The notes beneath the pieces were generated by a model. That model searched no databases, had not been told where the DNA came from, and saw only the letters and a program-made list of their open reading frames with translations. A stretch of DNA of 43,966 nt, from assembly GCA_027484315.1 (NCBI GenBank), contig JAIXTE010000038.1, forward strand, positions 1 through 43,966, read 5' to 3'. Below are positions 24,770-32,951 of this stretch, one piece after another. Each line of letters starts with the position of its first letter. Positions within the stretch are counted from its first letter, which is position 1. This DNA is from Burkholderiales bacterium. GTDB lineage: Bacteria; Pseudomonadota; Gammaproteobacteria; Burkholderiales; Burkholderiaceae_B. Both the position numbers and the translations under genes were made by a program.

Positions 24770-26725
24770 TCAGCTGTGCTGCGCCAGTTTGAATTTGCCC
24801 ATGACAGTGTCCATTTGGCGGGAAAGTCCCTGCAGTTCATCAATGACGTTGTTCACTTCATGGGCCACACCCTGACTTTCTTCAGTCATGCGGGCAATTT
24901 TTTCCACCTGCTGCGCAATCAGGGTTGAGGCGGAGCTTTGTTCTTTCAGTGCCTCGGTGATTTCATTCACAGCCCGTTCAGCATCCACGGTGTGGTGGCT
25001 GATGGCCTGCATCTGGTGGTCGGCGCCTAGCGATGAACGTTGCCCAGACTGGATCATCTCGGTCCAGCCATGAACCTGTTCGACAGCCGACCTTGTTTCA
25101 CTTTGAATGCCGGAAATCAGTACTGAAATGCTTTTCGTGGATTCTGCTGTTTTTTCAGCCAGCTTGCGTACTTCATCGGCCACCACGGCAAATCCCCGGC
25201 CCTGTTCACCCGCGCGTGCAGCTTCAATGGCGGCATTCAGGGCCAGCAAATTGGTTTGGTCGGCGATGGCATGAATGACCTGGATGATGCTGGAAATATT
25301 GTCAGACTGAAGACCCAGGTTGTTGATGCTTTGCGCCAGTGTCCCCGATGCGGCACTGATTTCCTCCATGGCCATTCGCGCCTGTTTCACGCTTTCCCGA
25401 CCTTCGCCCGAGGACTGCCCGGCCTGATTGGACAAACTCAATGCCTGGTTGGCGTGGGTGTGAACCTGCCCGATTGACACAGTCAGTTCCTCCACGGAAG
25501 CGGCCACGGCGGAGGCTGAATCGGTTTGCTCCTGCACACTGGTTTTGACTTGTGATGCAGCCGTTACCAGTGTGCCGATTGTGTCTGCCATGCGCGAAGA
25601 CGCATCGACTATTTCCCCCACCAGCCCGGTCTGTTTTTGGCGAATGTTCTCAAGTGCTGCCCGAATTTTGCTGGTTTCGTTGCTGCCCGGGCTGTCGATT
25701 GGCTTGGACAGGTCTCCCATGCCAATTATTTTTGCGTGGGCCAGAATTTGTGCAATTTCGGCATTCACATCCCGAAACACCACGAAACCCAGTGCGAAAG
25801 CGAGCAGCAGTACAGCGGCAGAGCCTGCGCCAGAAGTGATCAAGTCAATTTGCATGTTGTCAATACGAACCCGGAGGTTTTCCTGCAGGGTACGGTTCAA
25901 ACCGCGGCTCAAGGCAAACGCGCTATTGAAGGCCACGTTCAGTTGGCGAATGGCTTCCGGTGAGCCGCTGATGCTTTCGTAGTTCAGGTCTTTTGCGGAT
26001 TCACCTTGCACCCATTTGGCCACGCCTTCCAGGTTCTGGTAAATGTCATCCAGGTGCTGTGTGGTTTCCGCCTTGATGTCACCGCCAGCAGCCGCCGATT
26101 TTTGTGTGGCTTCGCGAACCTCATCCAGCGCCCGGTTCAGCGTGCCCAGCCGCGAACGTGCGAAGCTCAGGGTGCCGCCTACATCTGTGTCTTGAAAGCG
26201 CAGTTTGCCTTCCAGTTCGGCGATGTATTCAATGGCACCCGGCAATTGGAATGCCATGGGGCTCATCATGTAATAGCTTGGCAGGTAGGGGTCCAGGGTC
26301 AACTCGCTTTCATCGGCCATTTGGCGCACCAGCGTCACCGTGTGGTTTCCCAGGGCCACGCTTTGGCTTTCTGTTGCATTGGGTGCCAGGGCTTGCGGCA
26401 AAAGTGAAACCAGTTTCTCGAGGTTGGCTTTGGTGTTGGGCCAGTGTTCAGGTACACCAGCTTTGAGGTCGTTCAGGGCCTTGATGGTGGCGTCGATTGA
26501 GTCGTTTTGTTTCTGCGCCCGGTTTTGCAGTATCTCCTGTATCACGGGGTTGAGCTTTTCCAGAAAAACTGCGCCTTGAAGTTCGTTGTCAGATGACGCA
26601 ATCAGTGTGCTGATTTGCGAGTACATCTGTTGAAACAGGAAGCCGAAAGCCAATAACAAAGGCAGTGCGATCAGCGCACATTTATTTGGCAAGGTGAGCG
26701 AGTTGAGAATGGACTTGACCGGCAT
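24770..26725 (-). CDS. Methyl-accepting chemotaxis protein
   Basis: A 651-residue chemoreceptor. Membrane segment 1 is near residues 16-36 and segment 2 near 302-324, leaving an unusually large periplasmic domain of about 265 residues, largely helical and without a motif I can assign. HAMP follows, then the signalling domain with the highly conserved hairpin tip containing [37 protein letters not shown]. The tail ends FKLAQHS and lacks the NWETF-type CheR-binding pentapeptide. AGGGGAA precedes the start. It signals through CheW/CheA to the flagellar motor; those genes are not in the window. Ligand unknown. Confidence 0.93.
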   Translation of the reverse strand: MPVKSILNSLTLPNKCALIALPLLLAFGFLFQQMYSQISTLIASSDNELQGAVFLEKLNPVIQEILQNRAQKQNDSIDATIKALNDLKAGVPEHWPNTKANLEKLVSLLPQALAPNATESQSVALGNHTVTLVRQMADESELTLDPYLPSYYMMSPMAFQLPGAIEYIAELEGKLRFQDTDVGGTLSFARSRLGTLNRALDEVREATQKSAAAGGDIKAETTQHLDDIYQNLEGVAKWVQGESAKDLNYESISGSPEAIRQLNVAFNSAFALSRGLNRTLQENLRVRIDNMQIDLITSGAGSAAVLLLAFALGFVVFRDVNAEIAQILAHAKIIGMGDLSKPIDSPGSNETSKIRAALENIRQKQTGLVGEIVDASSRMADTIGTLVTAASQVKTSVQEQTDSASAVAASVEELTVSIGQVHTHANQALSLSNQAGQSSGEGRESVKQARMAMEEISAASGTLAQSINNLGLQSDNISSIIQVIHAIADQTNLLALNAAIEAARAGEQGRGFAVVADEVRKLAEKTAESTKSISVLISGIQSETRSAVEQVHGWTEMIQSGQRSSLGADHQMQAISHHTVDAERAVNEITEALKEQSSASTLIAQQVEKIARMTEESQGVAHEVNNVIDELQGLSRQMDTVMGKFKLAQHS

Positions 26726-26826
26726 GAAGTTCCCCTGAGAAATACGAACAATTGGTTGAATTCAATTGTGTCGATTCAGGGCGGTGTTCACATCCCTGCT
26801 GGAAGGGAACCCAAACTGGTTAGTTG

Positions 26827-27549
26827 TTAGACCGGCAGGGAGGAGAGCCCTTGCCAGCAAAGCCTCAAGGCAAGTAGGGTAAGCAGGATGTTGAGCACCA
26901 TTTTGAATTTTGATTCAGGAATTGTTGACAACAGGCGCGCACCGACAATGTTGCCCGCCAGTGTGGCCAGGCCGATGCCCAGCAGCATGGGCCAATAGTC
27001 CAGAATACTGACACTGAGGCTGGTGAATGCAATGATCTTGATGCCATGTTGAATGGTCATGGCCATGCCGTGTGTGGCCACGACGGTTTCACGCTGCCAT
27101 TCGGATTTTGGCAGAACGGACATGACCAAGGGCCCAGTTGCGCCCAGGATCAGGCTCAAGCCCGTGGTGCTGCCACCGGATAGGGCAGGGTGCCAGTTGC
27201 TCAGTTTCAACCAGTCTGCCTTCCAGGTGGCCAGTAAAATGAACAGCCCGAGCAGCACTTGCCCCAAGGCCACTGGCATGTACAAAGCCAGTGGCGTGAT
27301 GGCAGCACCGCCCAGAATGGAGCCGAGAAAAAATGGCCTGACATACGCCCAGTTGATGTGCCTGTGTTGTACAAAGACCCGGTTGGTGTTGGACATCAGT
27401 TGTGCTGCACCGTGAAGGGGTATCAGCAAGGCAGGGGGTACGAATTGCGCCATGATGGCCAACAGCACCACACCGCCCCCCACGCCCATGGCCGCTGTGA
27501 TGCTGGACGTGACAAAAGCCGCCAGGCTGAGCAGCAGCACCAAGGCCAT
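26827..27549 (-). CDS. TauE/SafE-family sulfite/organosulfur exporter-like permease
   Basis: A 240-residue inner-membrane protein with about seven hydrophobic segments. It has the TauE/SafE duplicated pattern: an N-terminal TSSITAAMGVGGGVVLLAIM motif with the Gly-rich turn, and a second repeat with STTGLSLILGATGPLVMSVL. Members export sulfite, sulfoacetate or related anions, but many are uncharacterised. It is third in a minus-strand operon, nine bases after a cupredoxin-like protein that is itself coupled to an M19-like lipoprotein. GGGGA precedes the start. Transport of a product of the M19-like enzyme is possible but unproven. Confidence 0.85.
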   Translation of the reverse strand: MALVLLLSLAAFVTSSITAAMGVGGGVVLLAIMAQFVPPALLIPLHGAAQLMSNTNRVFVQHRHINWAYVRPFFLGSILGGAAITPLALYMPVALGQVLLGLFILLATWKADWLKLSNWHPALSGGSTTGLSLILGATGPLVMSVLPKSEWQRETVVATHGMAMTIQHGIKIIAFTSLSVSILDYWPMLLGIGLATLAGNIVGARLLSTIPESKFKMVLNILLTLLALRLCWQGLSSLPV

Positions 27550-27558
27550 GGTGTCCCC

Positions 27559-27951
27559 CTATTTGTTCAGCACTTCAATGGTGCCGATGCTTGTACCAGC
27601 CAAATCAAGCAGAATGGTGTGGGTACCGGGCTCGCTGGCCTTGATGCTGACGAGTGTGGTTTCGTTGCCGGGCAAGGGTACCCGCGCATCCAGGCCTTCC
27701 ACGATCAGGGAATCGGTTTCATTGCTGTGTACCAGAAACTGGATACGCTGGCCTTTCTGAACCGTGGTGTTGTACGAACCCGTGGTCAGCGCACCATCAA
27801 CTATGGACAGGGAGTCCAGCGCTTGGGCAGCGTCTTCCTGATTTGCCTGTGGTCGCTCGGGCGGGTTCATCCCTGTGGTTTGAACATAAAGATAAGCCCC
27901 AGCCAGCGTAGCGCTGGCCAGGCCCAGATAAACTAGTGCACGTTTGTTCAT
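27559..27951 (-). CDS. Membrane-anchored cupredoxin-like protein
   Basis: A 130-residue protein. The ATG at 27951 overlaps the upstream dipeptidase stop (ATGA) and gives a good membrane anchor (residues 5-24, uncleaved or signal). The mature part after a Pro/Gln-rich linker is a small all-beta domain: VQKGQRIQFLVHSNETDSLIVEG, PLPGNETTLVSIKASEPGTHTILL and a final GTIEVL strand. This resembles the cupredoxin fold of the EfeO/CcoN-associated type, but the His, Cys and Met copper ligands are not in place, so it would not be a type-1 copper protein. Not matched to a named family; middle gene of a three-gene operon. Confidence 0.65.
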   Translation of the reverse strand: MNKRALVYLGLASATLAGAYLYVQTTGMNPPERPQANQEDAAQALDSLSIVDGALTTGSYNTTVQKGQRIQFLVHSNETDSLIVEGLDARVPLPGNETTLVSIKASEPGTHTILLDLAGTSIGTIEVLNK

Positions 27952-30143
27952 GGATTGATTTGAGTTCGCTTGGCGGTGGTTCTTTCCCACATTTGAATAT
28001 ACACCTCGGCGGAATTGTATAGCGCTTTCAGGGCTTCATTGCCACCTTCCAGACGCAACTCCTCAACCCAATCGGCCTTCAGGCCATAGTGCGCCTGCCC
28101 CTCGGTATTGGCATCAAACACACGCTCACCGCTGGTCTGTTTGTCGAATTTGACGGGTGTCACATTCGTGTTGAACACACCAGCCCAATCAGGACCTTGG
28201 AACAGGGTGAACGGGTAGCTGATCTGCGGCCTGTCTGCACCGCGAGGGCCAGCTTGGGCACCCAGGCCGTTGGTATCTGCACCAAAGCCCATTGCGAAAT
28301 CGAATTGCTGGCTTTTCAAGGGGGCAATCACTTTCAGGTCTTCAGTCCAGCTTTTTGCATTGCCTTGGTAGGGGTAAATGATGCCGCCCGCCGCCAGAAT
28401 TTTGCGACCCTGTTCGCGTGTAATGCCGCCGTGCGCGCCGTGGGTTGAAACCAAAGGATACTTCGGCATTTGGCGGTCGGCCATGTTGATCAAATCGCCC
28501 TTGATGCTCAGTTCCATGTGATCCACTTCAATAATCACCCCTTTTTCCATCAGGCGTTTGAATGCGTATTTGCCCAGTTCTGTCAGACCACGCCGATTGC
28601 ATTGGCGCTGGTTTTCGCCAGTGGGGTAAATTGGCGCAACGCCCGGGTTGTTGGCGATCAATGCCTGGGTCACGGGATCATTGCCCAGGCCGGGTACTGA
28701 GGTCATGACAGCACCTGGCTGGCGAAGAATGTAATCGGCGTAATTGTTGTCGCCACCGGGGCAATCGTAGGTTTGCCAGAATGCACCAGTGTCCAGAAAG
28801 TTGCCTACGTTCAACACCGCGCCGTCGAAAATGCCGTTTCCGCCGAAGGCGTTGTCAAATTCATGAATGGGGAACATCTGGCGTACCCCCAAGGCATGAA
28901 GGCGATCCAGTTGTTTGTCGATTTCCGCTTCATCGCACAGGTTCTGGCCCAACTTGATGCCGCAGTTGAACAGATGCGAAATTTCAATGCCCAACACCAC
29001 GGCCAGTTTGCCCTCGTTGATGACTTTGCGTGCCTCTTTGGGGCTGGTCACGATTCGAAACCAGCCTTTGCCTGGCCCCCCTTCCTGCGCATCAATGTAG
29101 CTTTCCAGTTGTTTGATGTAGTCAATTTGAGCGACTGCACTTTCCATTTCATTGCAGTTTTGAAGGGGCATGCCCTTGCTGACCTTGACTACATTACACA
29201 GAGTTTCATTTTCCACCAGGTTGGTCACAAAGATGCGAAGCCCCGCTTGCCAGGCACGTTCCAGCCACTTGTAGTAAAGCCCTTCATGGGTCAGGGCATC
29301 GGCTGCAGGCCAGGTGCGGAAGGTGGGCCAACCCTGTGTGTCGTGGGTGGCTTGGGGCGAGAATTTGAACAGGTTGTCCACCAGGTCCAACCTACCCATA
29401 GGGCCATGGTTGGCTTCGCAACTGCCCAGGGCCTGTGTCACACCGAACCTGTGGTGAGGGGTGCCGTGGTGGGCGCCACCCAAGAATGTGGTGGCGGTAA
29501 TGTGGTTGTGTACGTCTGCAAAACCTTTCACTGCATTGGTCAGGCCCGCGCCTGCAAAGGTACGACCTTGGGTGTTGGTGGCAATCTCCGGAAATTCGGC
29601 ACAGCCCGTTGATTTGACGAACTGGAACAGGGTTTCCTCGCTGTTGCCGCTGCTTTCAACGGTACCCAAGCCATTGCTGAAGCCTAACAAAGCCAGTTTC
29701 ATGTTATTGCCGGAATTGGTGAGCGAAAAGCCGGCGCGACCTTTTTCGTCTTCCAGTACCGACCATTCAATTGCGTCTGAAAAGGCGGTGCCGCTTGATA
29801 CGGGCGTGCCTGCAGTGCTGCCAACAGCGCGCATCATGGCTTTGTCGCGGTTGTAGATCATGTACTTGCCCAAGGCCGTCGGCTTTAGGTAGAACGGACT
29901 TGCATTGACCGCAGTGGCCTGGCTGACCCCGTAACTGCCGTCGCTGTTCATGCTGACGAACTTGTTGTTCCCCAACGATTGAATGGCCACGCACTGGTTG
30001 GCGATGTTGAAGGCCGTCGGACTCTCTTCCACCTCCGCTGGGTTGGTCGGCGTTCCTGTGGGGTTGCCAGCCAGTTCGGCATCCGAATTGCAGCCTGCCA
30101 ATGCTGCGCACAACAGCAATGTGCCGAGAAGTACTTGTCTCAT
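27948..30143 (-). CDS. Lipoprotein with membrane-dipeptidase (peptidase M19)-like domain
   Basis: A 731-residue lipoprotein (lipobox LAGC). After a linker, residues about 45-190 form a beta-rich domain resembling a beta-trefoil/fascin-like repeat (CVAIQSLGNNKFVSMNSDG, FYLKPTALGKYMIYN). The catalytic part has amidohydrolase metal motifs: FADVHNHI (HxH), GIEISHLFNCG (Glu), IIEVDHMEL (His), STHGAHGG (His) and GFGADTNG (Asp), matching the M19 renal-dipeptidase pattern but with large insertions. M19 enzymes cleave dipeptides, often with D-residues, or lactones; here it would act on the outside of the membrane. It starts a minus-strand operon with a cupredoxin-like protein and TauE. Confidence 0.75.
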   Translation of the reverse strand: MRQVLLGTLLLCAALAGCNSDAELAGNPTGTPTNPAEVEESPTAFNIANQCVAIQSLGNNKFVSMNSDGSYGVSQATAVNASPFYLKPTALGKYMIYNRDKAMMRAVGSTAGTPVSSGTAFSDAIEWSVLEDEKGRAGFSLTNSGNNMKLALLGFSNGLGTVESSGNSEETLFQFVKSTGCAEFPEIATNTQGRTFAGAGLTNAVKGFADVHNHITATTFLGGAHHGTPHHRFGVTQALGSCEANHGPMGRLDLVDNLFKFSPQATHDTQGWPTFRTWPAADALTHEGLYYKWLERAWQAGLRIFVTNLVENETLCNVVKVSKGMPLQNCNEMESAVAQIDYIKQLESYIDAQEGGPGKGWFRIVTSPKEARKVINEGKLAVVLGIEISHLFNCGIKLGQNLCDEAEIDKQLDRLHALGVRQMFPIHEFDNAFGGNGIFDGAVLNVGNFLDTGAFWQTYDCPGGDNNYADYILRQPGAVMTSVPGLGNDPVTQALIANNPGVAPIYPTGENQRQCNRRGLTELGKYAFKRLMEKGVIIEVDHMELSIKGDLINMADRQMPKYPLVSTHGAHGGITREQGRKILAAGGIIYPYQGNAKSWTEDLKVIAPLKSQQFDFAMGFGADTNGLGAQAGPRGADRPQISYPFTLFQGPDWAGVFNTNVTPVKFDKQTSGERVFDANTEGQAHYGLKADWVEELRLEGGNEALKALYNSAEVYIQMWERTTAKRTQINP

Positions 30144-30323
30144 GTCTCTTCTTCCTGTGGTCGTTGTGACTCATGTGTTTCTTTTAAAAGGTACTTTCAG
30201 GGCAGCGAATCAGATTCAGCCTTATGTCGCCTACCTGACAAGGGGATGCATTTCAGAACCGGCAGGCCAATGCTGATGATTCGTGGGGGAAATTGCCTCA
30301 ACCTTTGCAAGGCCAAACCTGAG

Positions 30324-31301
30324 ATGCAAGAAGACGACAGCAGCAACGAGAAGAGACAGTGTGAAGAGCAGCGACGGCAATTGGCGGATGCGCTGGCTTT
30401 GGCTGAAAAACTACGTGTAGAGAATGAGTCATTGAAAAGCGACAATTCCAGTCTGACTCAGCAACTGGATTCACAACGCCTGGAAACCCAACAGATCCAG
30501 TTGATGCTGGAGCAGGCTCAACGGGATATTCGCATGCAATACCTGGCCGCAGTGAAGGCGTTTTCAATCCTGATCGAGTTGCGTTCCCCCCAGCTTGCAG
30601 CGCATGGTCGCCATGTGGCCGAACTGGCCAGGCTGATTGCCAAGGAAATGCACGCCACAGATGCAGCCCTGCAAGACATTTATGTGGCTGCACTGTTGCA
30701 TGACATTGGCAAGCTTGGGTTGAATGACAACACCTTGTTCAAACCCGTGGTGGAGCTGAAGGGAGAGCCCCGCGTGGCATTGATGAAACATCCGATGAAG
30801 GCGGAATCGGTTTTTCATGGGTTGGCAGAGATGGCGCATGTGTCCCATATCATTCGGCATCACCACGAGCGTTACGATGGGCAGGGCTTTCCTGACGGAT
30901 TGGCGGCCGAGAAAATTCCATTGGGAGCCAGAATTCTGGCTGTGGCCGAAGATTACGATGAATTGCAACTGGGCTGGTTGGCCACCAAAGAGTTTGATGA
31001 GCACGAGGCGCAGGCATTTTTGATGGGTGCTTCCGGCAAGCGCTACGACCCCAAGGTTATTGCCGTGTTGCCGGCCGCGCTTGAAAAACTGCGTGCAGCA
31101 GAGAAAGCCCACGAAAAAATTTTGCACGGCGAAGACCTGTGCGAGGGCATGGTGCTGTCACGTGATTTTGCGGGCCCTGACGGGTTCATGTGGCTGTCCA
31201 AAGACCACGTGGTGTCGAGGCATTTCATCGACAGGGTGCGGGAGGCAGAACAGTTGCACGGTGCGCCGCTGAAAATCTACACGGTGAAAAAGGCTCGTTA
31301 G
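30324..31301 (+). CDS. HD-GYP domain protein (probable cyclic-di-GMP phosphodiesterase)
   Basis: A 325-residue cytoplasmic protein from the ATG at 30324; the frame is open further upstream, with alternatives at 30270 and 30246, so the start is uncertain. Residues 5-72 form a coiled coil (NEKRQCEEQRRQLADALALA). The HD-GYP domain follows, with HDIGK (H126, D127), conserved KHPMKAESVF and HHERYDGQGFPDGL. A C-terminal segment (EDLCEGMVLSRDFAGPDG) resembles the short beta domain found after HD-GYP in response regulators. All catalytic residues are present. Such enzymes break down cyclic-di-GMP, which controls motility and pilus production, fitting the chemoreceptor and pilus genes in the neighbourhood. 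It has no receiver or membrane domain. Confidence 0.87.
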   Translation: MQEDDSSNEKRQCEEQRRQLADALALAEKLRVENESLKSDNSSLTQQLDSQRLETQQIQLMLEQAQRDIRMQYLAAVKAFSILIELRSPQLAAHGRHVAELARLIAKEMHATDAALQDIYVAALLHDIGKLGLNDNTLFKPVVELKGEPRVALMKHPMKAESVFHGLAEMAHVSHIIRHHHERYDGQGFPDGLAAEKIPLGARILAVAEDYDELQLGWLATKEFDEHEAQAFLMGASGKRYDPKVIAVLPAALEKLRAAEKAHEKILHGEDLCEGMVLSRDFAGPDGFMWLSKDHVVSRHFIDRVREAEQLHGAPLKIYTVKKAR

Positions 31302-31302
31302 G

Positions 31303-31560
31303 CTGGCCACCCCGGCGTGACTTGCCCACTCCGTAAGGCGTCTGCCGGCGGTTGTCTGGTCATCCCGATGTGGCTTGCCCATACCGCACTGAAAACCGCT
31401 GATCCCTTGTTGAACGAAGGCTTTGAATTCACCCAGACCGACAAAAAAGCGCGGTCGGTCCTGGGTGTCGCGCGTTGCGCGAACATTCACGCCTTGTTCA
31501 AACGGGGCGGTTTTCCTGAAAGTGCGGCATGGGCAAGCACACTGCCGGGATGGCCTGACC
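31303..31560. repeat. Compound imperfect inverted repeat with nested hairpins, non-coding
   Basis: The arms 31357-31425 and 31484-31556 are imperfect inverted copies; one shared core is GCTTGCCCATACCGCACT against AGTGCGGCATGGGCAAGC. Between them CACCCAGACCGAC (31430-31442) pairs with GTCGGT (31454-31459) plus CTGGGTG (31461-31467), and TCGCGC/GCGCGA form a side hairpin at 31468-31482. A third copy of the GGGCAAG core lies near 31320 in direct orientation to the left arm. Long frames on both strands cross it, but none has a start signal or recognised protein. It could be a REP/MITE-like repeat or part of a structured RNA. The stretch 31561-31745 holds nothing else I can name. Confidence 0.55.
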
Positions 31561-31745
31561 CGCGCCAGTTCATCAGCACTCAGCGAGTTGTCAATCCGCT
31601 GCGGTGGCAGGCAACCGGCGCAGGCCTCTCGCGAGCAGCTCAACTTGGTGGCCGCGTCTGCTCACCGCGCGATGAATCACCGTCGGGTTCCAGCCCACTC
31701 GGCAGCGACATTCCGATCGCTCCGCCATTCAAGAAAACCTGCCCG

Positions 31746-31838
31746 TTTGACCCAGTCTACTGCGTGTGCCCAGCGGGCAACACAGAAGCCCGGCCATGGG
31801 TTTTGCCGGGCTTCTGTGAGCAGTGGGTTGCGGTCAAA
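31746..31838. ncRNA. Candidate structured RNA
   Basis: Nested pairing runs across 93 bases. Outer stem TTTGACC (31746-31752)/GGTCAAA (31832-31838), middle stem ACTGC (31759-31763)/GCAGT (31820-31824), extendable by wobble pairs, side hairpin TGCCC-AGC-GGGCA (31767-31779) and inner perfect 14-base-pair stem CACAGAAGCCCGGC (31781-31794)/GCCGGGCTTCTGTG (31805-31818). No T-run on either side, so it is not an ordinary terminator. It did not match 6S RNA, tmRNA or RNase P as I recall them. Strand and function unknown; an element working at the DNA level is also possible. Confidence 0.45.
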
Positions 31839-31875
31839 AAGGGATCAACAGGTTTTCAGGCGGGCGATTGGAATG

Positions 31876-31930
31876 CGCGCCGAATGGGCAAAGAACGAGA
31901 CTGGCGGCTCGAGTTCGCGCCGAATGGGCA
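31876..31930. repeat. 15-base direct repeat, 40-base period
   Basis: CGCGCCGAATGGGCA occurs at 31876-31890 and again at 31916-31930, close to the stop of the quinone oxidoreductase. Two exact copies at this spacing suggest a local duplication or paired binding sites. Confidence 0.6.
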
Positions 31931-31964
31931 TGAAGCAAACGGCGCTGGATTAACTCCCGCACTG

Positions 31965-32951
31965 TCAGGGAATCAGCACAGTGCACCCCGTCGTGCGTCG
32001 CCCTTCCAGTTCGGTGTGTGCCTTCACCACATCAGCCAAGGCAAACCGCTGGTTGATCTGTATTTTCACTGCACCACTGGCCACCACACCAAACATTTCT
32101 GCTGCACTTTCCAGCATTTCGGCTTTGTCCACCGTGAAAGATGCAACTGTGGGGCGGGTCAACACCAGTGATCCGCGCTCGGCCAGCCAGTTCAGCGGAA
32201 CAGGGTCAACCTTGCCGCTGGCGTTGCCAAAGCTGACCATCATTCCGCGGGGTTTCAGGCAATCCAATGAGTCAATAAAAGTGGCTTTGCCCACGCCGTC
32301 ATACACCACAGGTACGCCTTTGCCATCGGTCAATTCCTTAACGCGACTAACAATATTTTCTTCACTTGTAATAATTACTTCTTCGCAGCCATTCTCTTTC
32401 GCAACTTCGGCCTTTTCCCTAGTCGAAACCGTCCCAATCACCCGCACACCCAAGGACTTGGCCCACTGGGTCACAATGCTGCCAACACCACCCGCTGCGG
32501 CATGAAACAAAATGGTTTCACCGGCCTGCACCTTGTACACGCGTCGCAGCAAATATTGTGCTGTGAAACCTTTCAACATCATTGCTGCAGCTGTTTCATA
32601 ATCAATAGCGTCCGGAATTTTCACCAGTGGGTGCGCCGGCATGTTTCGCACGGTGCAGTAAGATCCTACTGGGCCGGAACCATAGGCCACTCGATCGCCC
32701 GGCTTGAATTCAGTCACGCCTTCGCCGACTGCACGTACAACGCCCGCACCTTCGCTGCCGGGGCAGCAGGGCAGGGGTATTGGATAAACACCTGTGCGCC
32801 AGTACACCTCAATGAAGTTAAGGCCGATGGCCTTGTGTTCCACCTGCACTTCCCCTGCCTTGGGTTGGCCCACTTCCATGTCTTCCAACTGCAATACGTC
32901 GGGCGTACCAGTGGTGTGAAAGCGGACAATTTTTCCGGGTGTGGTGCTCAT
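31965..32951 (-). CDS. NAD(P)H:quinone oxidoreductase, zinc-less MDR family
   Basis: A 328-residue cytoplasmic enzyme of the QorA/zeta-crystallin type. It has the GroES-like N-terminal domain with NFIEVYWRTGVYP and PGSEGAGVV, then a Rossmann domain with HAAAGGVGSIVTQWAK and the strand-2 TVSTREKAEVAKENG region. It lacks catalytic zinc ligands, as expected. It reduces quinones or similar carbonyl compounds with NADPH. Its ATG overlaps the stop of the upstream EamA transporter by four bases, so it is the last gene of a three-gene operon with a 3-hydroxyisobutyrate dehydrogenase-like reductase. Length is standard. Confidence 0.93.
   Translation of the reverse strand: MSTTPGKIVRFHTTGTPDVLQLEDMEVGQPKAGEVQVEHKAIGLNFIEVYWRTGVYPIPLPCCPGSEGAGVVRAVGEGVTEFKPGDRVAYGSGPVGSYCTVRNMPAHPLVKIPDAIDYETAAAMMLKGFTAQYLLRRVYKVQAGETILFHAAAGGVGSIVTQWAKSLGVRVIGTVSTREKAEVAKENGCEEVIITSEENIVSRVKELTDGKGVPVVYDGVGKATFIDSLDCLKPRGMMVSFGNASGKVDPVPLNWLAERGSLVLTRPTVASFTVDKAEMLESAAEMFGVVASGAVKIQINQRFALADVVKAHTELEGRRTTGCTVLIP

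Noticed and set aside
28773..29612. 279-residue plus-strand frame opposite the M19-like lipoprotein gene
   Set aside because: Antisense shadow; the minus-strand gene has a lipobox and metal-binding motifs.
31158..31643. 161-residue minus-strand frame over the HD-GYP end and the inverted repeat
   Set aside because: It overlaps a confident gene and palindromic DNA, lacks a start signal, and shows no family pattern; better explained as non-coding.
31303..31838. Possible 6S RNA, tmRNA or RNase P RNA
   Set aside because: The conserved core sequences of these RNAs as I know them are absent on both strands, and neighbours differ from their usual context.
31317..32171. 284-residue plus-strand frame through the structured intergenic block
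   Set aside because: It runs antisense into the quinone oxidoreductase and through stems; no ribosome-binding site and no recognisable domain.
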